Shown here: one piece after another, positions 1 to 5,694 of the stretch
Layout of the letters: every line of letters starts with the position of its first letter
How positions within the stretch are numbered: position 1 is the stretch's first letter
NCBI GenBank assembly: GCA_025774425.1
Contig: JALGWA010000104.1
Location: 1 to 5,873, forward strand
Reading direction: 5' to 3'
Source of the DNA: a bacterium
GTDB lineage: Bacteria; Arandabacterota; Arandabacteria; Arandabacterales; JALGWA01
DNA length: 5,873 bases
Translations under genes and position numbers: made by a program
Notes under the pieces: generated by a model
Databases searched by the model: none
What the model was told of the DNA's origin: nothing
The model's input: the letters and a program-made list of their open reading frames with translations, nothing else

Positions 1-1
1 T

Positions 2-841
2 GCGGTGGTCGCCGCAGTCGTCTTTCTCGGCCTCGGCGTGATGTGGATCGAGAAGGTGAGTTTCAAGCAGAAGTTCGTATCCTACGCAGTCTACTTCGAC
101 GATGTCGGCGGCCTCGAGGCGCGTGATCCGGTCACCGTCGCCGGCGTCGATGCGGGCGAGGTCGGGGCCGTCGTCCTCGAGCCGGAGCGCGTCAGGGTCG
201 AGGTCCTGATCGACGACAGGATCGAGCTCTACGATGACGCCGTGGCCGAGATCTTCACGATCGGGCTGATGGGGGAGAAGTACATCGCCATAAGCCGCGG
301 CACGTCCGGGAACGTTCTGCCGCCGGGTAGCGTCTTACGAGGTAAGTACAAGGCCGGGATGGCCGAGGCGATCGCGGGCGCCGGTTATATGATCGAAGAG
401 CTGGCCGAGACCGTGCGCGCTTTCAGGGCGCTTGTCGAGACCGAGGGGCAGGGGGCATCTCTGGCCGCGACGATGCGCAGGATGGACGAGCTGACCGCCG
501 AGATCCTCGCGATTCTCCGCGAGAACAGGGCCGCCGTCAAGAGCACGGCCGCGAGCATGGAGCGGATCTCGGCCGATGTGGACTCGGTGTTCGGTTCCAG
601 GAAGAAGACGATCGCGCGGGGCATCGACGACTTCGCGAACGCCGCGGCGCGTCTCGACTCGATCACCGTCTCCGTCGAGGCCGTCATGCGGGCGATTGAG
701 GAAGGCAGGGGAACGGCCGGCATGCTCGTCTACGAGAAGAGCCTGCACGAGGACCTCGAGCGCGTGCTTGACAACATCAGCGCGCTGATCGAGGACATAA
801 AGGCGGACCCGCACAAGTACTTCAAGGTGGAGATATTCTGA
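2..841 (+). CDS. MCE/MlaD-family lipid-transport protein (5' end cut by window)
   Basis: This is probably the membrane-anchored, substrate-binding MCE subunit of an Mla-type ABC transporter that moves phospholipids between the inner and outer membranes. The reading frame is open to the window edge. The first possible start (GTG at 5) falls inside a hydrophobic segment (VVFLGLGVMWI), so the true start and roughly 10-15 residues of the N-terminal anchor probably lie upstream. Counting from that GTG, residues about 27-100 form one MCE domain (YAVYFDDVGGLEARDPVTVAGV, then GLMGEKYIAIS). Residues about 120-265 look alpha-helical and coiled-coil-like. The end, with EEGRGTAGMLVYEKSL followed by IEDIKADPHKYFKVEIF, is typical of longer single-MCE proteins. 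It exceeds E. coli MlaD (183 aa). By analogy the permease and ATPase genes (mlaE/mlaF type) would lie upstream; none follows. The next gene starts 47 nt downstream. Confidence 0.88.
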   Translation, partial: AVVAAVVFLGLGVMWIEKVSFKQKFVSYAVYFDDVGGLEARDPVTVAGVDAGEVGAVVLEPERVRVEVLIDDRIELYDDAVAEIFTIGLMGEKYIAISRGTSGNVLPPGSVLRGKYKAGMAEAIAGAGYMIEELAETVRAFRALVETEGQGASLAATMRRMDELTAEILAILRENRAAVKSTAASMERISADVDSVFGSRKKTIARGIDDFANAAARLDSITVSVEAVMRAIEEGRGTAGMLVYEKSLHEDLERVLDNISALIEDIKADPHKYFKVEIF

Positions 842-888
842 TGGTCCCGGCGAACGGGCCGGGGCGTCAGGGGAGGGACGGGTAGAAC

Positions 889-1854
889 GTGCTGGCAATC
901 AGGATCGTGTTCGTAGGTCTCTTCGCCCTCGCCGGGCTTCTTCTCGCGCGCGGGCCGTTGGCCTGGCCGGACTGGGTGGGTCTCCTCATCGGCCTGGTCG
1001 GCGGGGGCGCGATTGTGTACGGGGAGTTCCAGCTCGAGGGGAGATCGGGGCGCGAGATCCTCGCGGGCGTGCTCGGCCTCATCCTCGGTCTCGTCGTGGC
1101 GCTCCTCGTCGGGTTGATAACCCGCTCCATCCATGCCCTCGCCCCGTACCAGGCGTACGTGATGGTGTCCCTCAGCCTGGTGCTCGGCTACCTGGGGGCG
1201 GTGGTCGGCATAAGGAAGCGCGGGGACATCAGGTTCTCCTCGAAGCGCCCCGAGCGGATCGGTGTACCGCCCAAGATACTCGACACGAGCGTGATCATCG
1301 ACGGACGGATCGCCGAGATCTGCGAGAGCCGGTTCATCGAGGGACAGATAGTGGTGCCGAAGTTCGTGCTGGACGAGCTCCAGGCGATCGCGGATTCCTC
1401 GGATCCCCTCAGGCGGAACAGGGGGCGGAGGGGTCTCGAGATCCTGCGGAGGATGCAGCTCCGGAAGGACCTCGAGGTCGTCATCGACGACCACGAGCCG
1501 GAGGGTGGAAACGACGTCGATTCCAAGCTGGTGCGCTTCGCGCGCGAGCGCGGAGGGAAGATCCTGACGAACGATTTCAACCTCAACAAGGTGGCGCAGC
1601 TTCACGGGATCCAGGTGCTCAACGTCAATGAGCTCGCCAACGCCCTGAGGCCGGCGGTGCTTCCGGGCGAAGAGATGACCGTCAAGATATCGAGGCGCGG
1701 CAAGGAGCCGGACCAGGGCGTCGGTTATCTCGATGACGGTACGATGGTGGTCGTGGAGGGTGCGAGCGGGCTCGTCAACAGGACGATCCGGGTCGCGGTG
1801 ACGAGCGTACTCCAGACCGCCGTGGGCAGGATGATTTTCTCCAGACGAAAGTAA
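889..1854 (+). CDS. Membrane-anchored PIN-TRAM domain protein, YacL family
   Basis: This 321-residue protein is a predicted inner-membrane protein with a cytoplasmic PIN-fold ribonuclease and a C-terminal TRAM domain. Four hydrophobic segments lie at about 1-20, 27-44, 56-77 and 88-107. The PIN domain follows at about 128-250, with the expected acidic residues D132 (in LDTSVIIDGR), E163 (VLDELQ), D211 (DVDSKL) and D229 (TNDFNL), so the metal site looks intact. The TRAM domain, a small beta-barrel usually linked to RNA binding, occupies about 254-318. Architecture and length match B. subtilis YacL, whose target RNA I do not know. The GTG start at 889 gives the complete first membrane segment; a purine-rich stretch (GGGAGGG, 871-877) precedes it at a rather long 11 nt. 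A GTG at 907 is a weaker alternative. In Firmicutes yacL also sits directly before ispD. Confidence 0.92.
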   Translation: MLAIRIVFVGLFALAGLLLARGPLAWPDWVGLLIGLVGGGAIVYGEFQLEGRSGREILAGVLGLILGLVVALLVGLITRSIHALAPYQAYVMVSLSLVLGYLGAVVGIRKRGDIRFSSKRPERIGVPPKILDTSVIIDGRIAEICESRFIEGQIVVPKFVLDELQAIADSSDPLRRNRGRRGLEILRRMQLRKDLEVVIDDHEPEGGNDVDSKLVRFARERGGKILTNDFNLNKVAQLHGIQVLNVNELANALRPAVLPGEEMTVKISRRGKEPDQGVGYLDDGTMVVVEGASGLVNRTIRVAVTSVLQTAVGRMIFSRRK

Positions 1855-1869
1855 ACCTAGCAGTCGAAT

Positions 1870-1880
1870 GGTGGGGTGAT
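1870..1880 (+). promoter_or_regulatory. Ribosome-binding site that decides the ispD start
   Basis: The sequence GGTGGGGTGAT contains GGTGAT, which matches the extended anti-Shine-Dalgarno complement (AGGAGGTGAT). It lies four bases before the ATG at 1885. The alternative GTG at 1876 is inside this element and has only a weak purine run in front of it. Starting at 1885 also gives MVGAVIV, the normal N-terminus of the IspD fold. This is read directly from the sequence; initiation itself is inferred. Confidence 0.6.
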
Positions 1881-1884
1881 AGAC

Positions 1885-2796
1885 ATGGTGGGTGCAGTAA
1901 TCGTCGGTGCGGGCGAGGGGAAGAGGTTCGGGCCGAACGGGCGCAAGCAATTCGCCAAGGTGAACGGCAGGCCGCTCATGGCCTATACGATCGAGGCGTT
2001 CGAGAAGAGCGAGGTCGTCGACGAGATTGTCCTCGTCGTCCCGCCCGAGTCTACCCAATGGGTCAGGGAAGAAATCGTGGAGCCGCTCCGTTTCAAGAAG
2101 GTGCGCTCCGTGGTGCCCGGGGGCGACTCGAGGCAGCAGTCGGTCCTGAACGGGCTCAAGGCGCTGAGCCCCGGGACCGAGAAGGTCATCATACACGACG
2201 CCGTGCGGCCACTCGTCGGCGAGCCCGTCATCAAGCGGGTCGTCGACGCGGCGAGGAAGACCGGGGCGGCGATCACGGCCGTGCCGGCGAAAGACACGGT
2301 CAAGGAAGTCGAGAGCGGGGACGTGATAGGCACGCTCGACCGCCGGTTGATATGGCTCGCGCAGACGCCCCAGTGCTTCGGCTATGACGTCATCATGGGG
2401 GCGCACAAGCAGGCGACGAGCGACAACTTCGAGGCGACGGACGACGCGGCGCTCGTCGAGAAATACGGCTCCAAGGTCGTCGTCGCCGTGGGAAGCTACG
2501 CCAACCTCAAGGTGACGTCCCCGGAGGACCTTCCCCTGCTCGAGTATTTCCTCAAGCAGTCCAACAGGAAGAGGCTGGACTCGGCGACCGGCACGAAGGG
2601 CGGTGCCAGGGGGACATCCCGGGGCAGGAGGCCCCGCGGCAAGGGTGCGGGGCGCGGTGGACGCCGGGCCAAGGCACGGTCTGGCGGCCCGGAGACGCCC
2701 GCCGGGGCGCCCGCCGACGCCGCCAAGGCCAAACCCAAGGGCAGGCCGCGGAGGAGAAGGCCGAGGGGCAGGAAACCCCGCGCCGGGACCAACTGA
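1885..2796 (+). CDS. ispD: 2-C-methyl-D-erythritol 4-phosphate cytidylyltransferase with a basic C-terminal extension
   Basis: IspD joins CTP and MEP to give CDP-ME, the third step of the MEP isoprenoid pathway, in the cytoplasm. From the ATG at 1885 the protein has 303 residues; about 1-225 are the catalytic domain. It carries the nucleotide-binding loop (GAGEGKRFG, 8-16; R14), K21 (in RKQF), GGDSRQQSVLNGL (79-91), HDAVRP (104-109), DTVK (137-140), R153 (LDRR), TPQ (161-163) and K209 (NLKVTSPEDL). R14, K21, R153 and K209 correspond to E. coli R20, K27, R157 and K213. Two deviations are VGAG instead of the usual AAG-type start of the loop and R instead of P before K21. Residues 226-303 are an unusual Arg/Gly/Lys-rich tail (see separate entry). 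The GTG at 1876 is in frame but overlaps the ribosome-binding site, so I prefer 1885. ispF begins 14 nt after the stop, in a different frame, so this is not an IspDF fusion. Confidence 0.95.
   Translation: MVGAVIVGAGEGKRFGPNGRKQFAKVNGRPLMAYTIEAFEKSEVVDEIVLVVPPESTQWVREEIVEPLRFKKVRSVVPGGDSRQQSVLNGLKALSPGTEKVIIHDAVRPLVGEPVIKRVVDAARKTGAAITAVPAKDTVKEVESGDVIGTLDRRLIWLAQTPQCFGYDVIMGAHKQATSDNFEATDDAALVEKYGSKVVVAVGSYANLKVTSPEDLPLLEYFLKQSNRKRLDSATGTKGGARGTSRGRRPRGKGAGRGGRRAKARSGGPETPAGAPADAAKAKPKGRPRRRRPRGRKPRAGTN
2560..2793 (+). other. Basic low-complexity C-terminal tail of IspD (AT-hook/RGG-like)
   Basis: This stretch encodes IspD residues 226-303, beyond the end of the conserved fold (LEYFLKQ). 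Of 78 residues, 19 are Arg and 8 Lys against only 3 acidic (D232, E270, D278), giving a net charge near +24. Most of the rest is Gly, Ala and Pro. It has two basic clusters (about 238-265 and 281-299) split by an Ala/Pro-rich neutral spacer. RGRRPR (246-251) and RGRKPR (294-299) are near copies of one another, and KGRPRR (285-290) has the GRP core of AT-hooks. Third codon positions are G or C in about 68 of 78 codons and AGG is the commonest Arg codon, as elsewhere in the window, so it looks truly translated. It is probably disordered. Nucleic-acid or ribosome binding is an inference from composition only. Confidence 0.7.
2621..2784 (+). repeat. Imperfect direct repeat within the ispD tail (units 2621-2640 and 2765-2784)
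   Basis: Two 20-base units agree at 17 positions. Both begin GGGGCAGGA and share CCCCGCG near their ends. They are 144 nt apart, a multiple of three, and are read in the same codon phase, giving RGRRPR and RGRKPR. This suggests that the tail grew by short internal duplication or that the motif is selected. Chance similarity in GC-rich Arg/Gly/Pro coding sequence is also possible. Confidence 0.5.
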
Positions 2797-2810
2797 GACG
2801 AGGCATCGGC

Positions 2811-3281
2811 ATGCTGAAGGTGGGCATGGGTTACGACGTGCACAGGCTGGCCCGGGGCAGGAAGCTCTTCCTCGGCGGGGTCGAGATTCCACATGACAAG
2901 GGGCTCGTGGGCCACTCGGACGGCGACGTGCTCGTCCATGCCGTCATAGACGCCATCTTCGGCGCCTGCAATCTCGGAGACATCGGCACGCACTTCCCCG
3001 ACACCGACCCGCGCTACGAGGGCGTCTCCGGAGGCGACCTCCTCGCCGAGACGCGGGGAATCGTCGAGCGGCGGGGCAGGATAGAGCATATAGACTCGAC
3101 CGTGGTCGCCGAGGCGCCGCGCCTGGCCGATCACATCCCCGCAATGAAGGAGAGCATCGCCGACGCGCTCGGGATCCGGCCCGAGGACGTCTCCATCAAG
3201 GCGAAGACGGCCGAGGGCATAGGCGAGGTGGGAAGGGGCGAGGCCGTGGAAGCATACGCGATAGCCATGGTTGACCTCTGA
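2811..3281 (+). CDS. ispF: 2-C-methyl-D-erythritol 2,4-cyclodiphosphate synthase
   Basis: IspF converts CDP-ME 2-phosphate into the cyclic diphosphate MEcPP with loss of CMP, the fifth step of the MEP pathway. It normally works as a homotrimer with a divalent metal at the subunit interface. The 156-residue length is normal. The metal ligands D9 and H11 (GYDVH) and H43 (DVLVHAVIDA) are present, with HSDGD (35-39), GDIGTHFPDTDP (56-67), VVAEAPRL (98-105) and the C-terminal substrate loop KTAEGIGEVGRGEAVEA (132-148). The ATG at 2811 follows GACGAGG (2797-2803) at 7 nt. It sits 14 nt after ispD, a frequent pairing, and its TGA shares one base with the gltX ATG. Nothing appears damaged. Confidence 0.97.
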   Translation: MLKVGMGYDVHRLARGRKLFLGGVEIPHDKGLVGHSDGDVLVHAVIDAIFGACNLGDIGTHFPDTDPRYEGVSGGDLLAETRGIVERRGRIEHIDSTVVAEAPRLADHIPAMKESIADALGIRPEDVSIKAKTAEGIGEVGRGEAVEAYAIAMVDL

Positions 3282-4732
3282 TGGCCGGCTCGACGACGAG
3301 AGCGCGCTTCGCCCCGAGCCCGACCGGCGCCCTGCACGTGGGCGGCGCCCGGACCGCGCTCTTCAACTGGCTCTTCGCGCGCCACACCGCCGGCGCGTTC
3401 ATCCTGAGGCTCGAAGATACCGACAGGGAGCGTTCATCGGCCGCGGCCGAGGCGGCGCTGCTCGACGATCTCAGGTGGCTAGGGCTGGACTGGGACGAGG
3501 GGCCTGAGGTCGGCGGCCCCTACGCGCCCTACAGGCAGTCGGAGCGGCTCGACGCGTATCGATACGCCGCCGACCGCCTGGAAGCGGAGGGCAAGACCTT
3601 CCGGTGCTACTGCACCGACGAGGACCTCAGGCGCAAACGGGAGCGTGCAATCGAGCGCGGCCTGCCGGCCGTGTATGACGGCGCCTGCAGGAGGCTCACC
3701 GCCGCCGAGCGGCGCCGGCTCGAGGCCGGCGGCAGGAAGCCCTCGCTGAGGTTCGTCGTCGAGTACGACGAGGTGCGTCACCGGGACGTCGTCCGCGGCG
3801 ACGTCCGTTTCAAGTCGGGCATGGTCGGGGATTTCGTGATCCTCCGCGCGGACGGCATGCCGACCTACAACTTCGCCTGCGTCGTCGACGATTCGTCGAT
3901 GGCAGTGACGCATGTGATCCGCGGCGAGGAGCATCTTTCCAACACGTTGAGACAACTGCTGCTCTACCGCGGCCTCGGGCTTCACCCCCCGGTCTTCGCC
4001 CACCTGCCGCTCGTCCTCGGGCCCGACCGCACCAAGCTGTCCAAGCGGCACGGAGCGACGTCCGTCGCCGAGATGAGGAGGATAGGCTATCCGCCCGCGG
4101 CGCTGGTCAACTACCTGGCGCTTCTCGGGTGGTCGCCCGGCGACGACACCGAGGTGATGACGAGGCAAGACCTGGTGGAGAGGTTTTCCCTCGAACGCGT
4201 CTCGGCGAGCCCGTCGATATTCGATGCAAACAAGCTCGAGTGGATGTCGTCGCATCACATGAAGCGCCTCTCGGCCGCCGAGCTCGCCGAGGGCGTCAGG
4301 CCGTTTCTGGAGGAAGCCGGCGTCGATACCGGCGACGGGACCTTGGTCGCCAAGGCGGCCGACGCGCTGAAGGGGGCCGCGAGGAATTACGCCGATCTCG
4401 CCGCCAAGGTAGCGCTGTTGCTCGGCCCCCCCGGGGCGCCGGACGAGGCCGTGACCGCCCGGATGCGGTCGGAGAGCGGGCGCCGGGCGATCGCGCTCTT
4501 CCGTGAGGCGGTTGCGGGCCTGGAGGCCGTGGAGCGCGAGGACGTCCGGCGGGCGCTGGAGGCCGTTGTCGAGAAGGCGGGCCTCAAGAAGCGGGACGTG
4601 TTCATGCCCATACGCGCGGCCCTGACGGGCAGGGAGAGCGGCCCGGAGATCGCACTCGTCGTGGAGGTGCTCGGCAAGCGGCGCACGCTGGAGCTGCTGG
4701 CGGCCGCGGCGGAGAGCGGGGTGGAGAAGTGA
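3281..4732 (+). CDS. gltX: Glutamate-tRNA ligase (GluRS)
   Basis: GluRS is a class I aminoacyl-tRNA synthetase that charges tRNA-Glu with glutamate in the cytoplasm. The 483-residue length fits a full bacterial enzyme with an anticodon-binding domain, not the short GluQ-RS paralogue. The Rossmann catalytic domain has RFAPSPTG (9-16), the HIGH-type motif HVGG (19-22), LRLEDTDRERS (42-52), GLDWDEGP (68-75) and the KMSKS-type motif KLSKR (252-256). The helical anticodon-binding part is about 310-480. A zinc-knuckle region keeps C109, C111 and C136 with the E. coli spacing, but the fourth position (E. coli H127) is R138. Y132 may substitute as a ligand. Whether it also charges tRNA-Gln (non-discriminating) cannot be read here. 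It overlaps ispF by 1 nt and ddl by 4 nt, suggesting translational coupling. Confidence 0.97.
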   Translation: MAGSTTRARFAPSPTGALHVGGARTALFNWLFARHTAGAFILRLEDTDRERSSAAAEAALLDDLRWLGLDWDEGPEVGGPYAPYRQSERLDAYRYAADRLEAEGKTFRCYCTDEDLRRKRERAIERGLPAVYDGACRRLTAAERRRLEAGGRKPSLRFVVEYDEVRHRDVVRGDVRFKSGMVGDFVILRADGMPTYNFACVVDDSSMAVTHVIRGEEHLSNTLRQLLLYRGLGLHPPVFAHLPLVLGPDRTKLSKRHGATSVAEMRRIGYPPAALVNYLALLGWSPGDDTEVMTRQDLVERFSLERVSASPSIFDANKLEWMSSHHMKRLSAAELAEGVRPFLEEAGVDTGDGTLVAKAADALKGAARNYADLAAKVALLLGPPGAPDEAVTARMRSESGRRAIALFREAVAGLEAVEREDVRRALEAVVEKAGLKKRDVFMPIRAALTGRESGPEIALVVEVLGKRRTLELLAAAAESGVEK

Positions 4733-5691
4733 ACATACTGGTGCTCATGGGCGGCACGTCCGCCGAGCGTGAGATCTCGCTGAAGACGGGCGCGGCCGTC
4801 GCCGAGGCCCTGCGTGGCGGCGGGCACGACGTCTCGACCTACGACCTCGGAGGTGCGGCCGGCCGCGGCGTGATGGATTTCGTGGCGTCGCCCGAGCTGG
4901 CGGATGCCGCCGTGGTATTCATCGCGCTGCACGGGGGGGAGGGCGAGGACGGGAGGATTCAGGCATTGCTCGACCTCGTGGGAAAGCCGTACACGGGCTC
5001 GGGCGTGCTGGCGAGCGCGCTCTGCATGGACAAGTCCTTCTCCAAGATGGTCCTCGAGAGGCGCGGAATCCCGACCCCGGCGTGGTTCGAGATGTCGGGA
5101 TCGGCGGCTTCGCGGGAAGCCGGGGGGAAGGTGGCGTCGATAGGCGGCTACCCGATCGTCGTCAAGCCGGTGAATCAGGGATCGACCATCGGCATCTCCA
5201 TCGTGGGGGAGGAAGGCGGCCTCGAGGCCGCGATTGGGCTTGCCCGCGGGTACTCCGAGAGGTTAATATTCGAAAGATATATCCGGGGCCGGGAACTCAG
5301 CGTCGCCATCGTCGGCGAGGAGGTCTTCCCCGTCATAGAGATAGTCCCCGAGGACGGGTTCTACGATTACGAGCGCAAGTACACCAGGGGCAAGACCTCC
5401 TACCACTGCCCCGCCGACATAGACGGGGCCCTTTCCGCCCGGATATCCCGGGAGGCGCTCGCGGCCTACAGGGCACTGGGCTGTGAGGGCTACGCGAGGG
5501 TCGACCTCAGGCTGGGGGAGGACGGTATCCCCTATTTTCTGGAGATCAACACCATACCGGGCATGACGGAGACGAGCCTGGTCCCCATGGCCGCGGCCGA
5601 GAGGGGATACTCGTTCGGCGAACTCGTGGATGCCATAGTGAAGGAAGCGTTGAAGAAGACGGGTGACGCGGGCCCGAAGGCTGGAGGTTAA
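4729..5691 (+). CDS. ddl: D-alanine--D-alanine ligase
   Basis: Ddl is an ATP-grasp enzyme that joins two D-alanines; the dipeptide is added to the UDP-MurNAc tripeptide by MurF to complete the peptidoglycan stem. The 320-residue protein shows GGTSAEREIS (8-17; E13), ALHGGEGEDG (66-75), MDKSFSK (100-106), the ATP-grasp KPVNQGSTIGIS (146-157; S152), YDYERKY (212-218; Y218), RVDLR (257-261; R257, D259) and LEINTIPGMTETSLVP (271-286; E272, N274, G278, S283). These match E. coli DdlB E15, S150, Y216, R255, D257, E270, N272, G276 and S281 at a constant offset of two. Tyr at 218 indicates D-Ala-D-Ala rather than a VanA-type D-Ala-D-Lac ligase. The GTG start is set by the GTGA overlap with gltX and by MNILVLMGGTSAERE, the normal N-terminus. 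The last 10 or so residues are a non-conserved tail. Confidence 0.97.
   Translation: MNILVLMGGTSAEREISLKTGAAVAEALRGGGHDVSTYDLGGAAGRGVMDFVASPELADAAVVFIALHGGEGEDGRIQALLDLVGKPYTGSGVLASALCMDKSFSKMVLERRGIPTPAWFEMSGSAASREAGGKVASIGGYPIVVKPVNQGSTIGISIVGEEGGLEAAIGLARGYSERLIFERYIRGRELSVAIVGEEVFPVIEIVPEDGFYDYERKYTRGKTSYHCPADIDGALSARISREALAAYRALGCEGYARVDLRLGEDGIPYFLEINTIPGMTETSLVPMAAAERGYSFGELVDAIVKEALKKTGDAGPKAGG
5683..5688 (+). promoter_or_regulatory. Strong Shine-Dalgarno site for the M42 peptidase gene
   Basis: GGAGGT lies inside the last codons of ddl, six bases before the ATG at 5695. It is the best match to the anti-Shine-Dalgarno sequence among the starts in this window. It implies independent strong translation initiation of the downstream gene even though that gene lies only 3 nt after the ddl stop. 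Confidence 0.7.
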
Positions 5692-5694
5692 GCG

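Noticed and set aside
845..864. Hairpin between the MCE and PIN-TRAM genes: CCCGGC (846-851) pairs with GCCGGG (858-863), plus a T-G closing pair
   Set aside because: It has the stem of a terminator but no T-run follows, the next gene's ribosome-binding site begins within 10 nt, and short GC stems arise easily by chance here. It could attenuate or stabilise the transcript, but nothing else supports that.
1855..1884. Promoter between the PIN-TRAM gene and ispD
   Set aside because: The 30-nt gap is filled largely by the ribosome-binding site, and I see no paired -35/-10-like boxes. An internal promoter within the preceding coding sequence cannot be excluded by eye.
2560..2810. Possibility that the IspD tail is a linker of an IspDF fusion broken by a frameshift
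   Set aside because: ispF has its own ATG, its own purine-rich site and a complete N-terminus (MLKVGMGYDVH), and ispD ends at a TGA with a normal 14-nt gap. A fusion linker is also usually much shorter and less basic.
730..2892. A very long open frame on the minus strand (about 720 codons) opposite the PIN-TRAM gene, ispD and the start of ispF
   Set aside because: It lies antisense to well-supported conserved genes. Its translation is Arg/Pro/His/Asp-rich with no recognisable domain, as expected where GC-rich coding DNA lacks stop codons in the complementary frame.
3479..4258. Minus-strand open frame of about 259 codons inside gltX
   Set aside because: It is antisense to the GluRS catalytic domain, with low-complexity composition, no family resemblance and no convincing ribosome-binding context.
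4729..5691. Vancomycin-resistance-type D-Ala-D-Lac ligase
   Set aside because: Y218 and the E13/S152/S283 set match D-Ala-D-Ala ligases, and no vanH- or vanX-like gene is adjacent.
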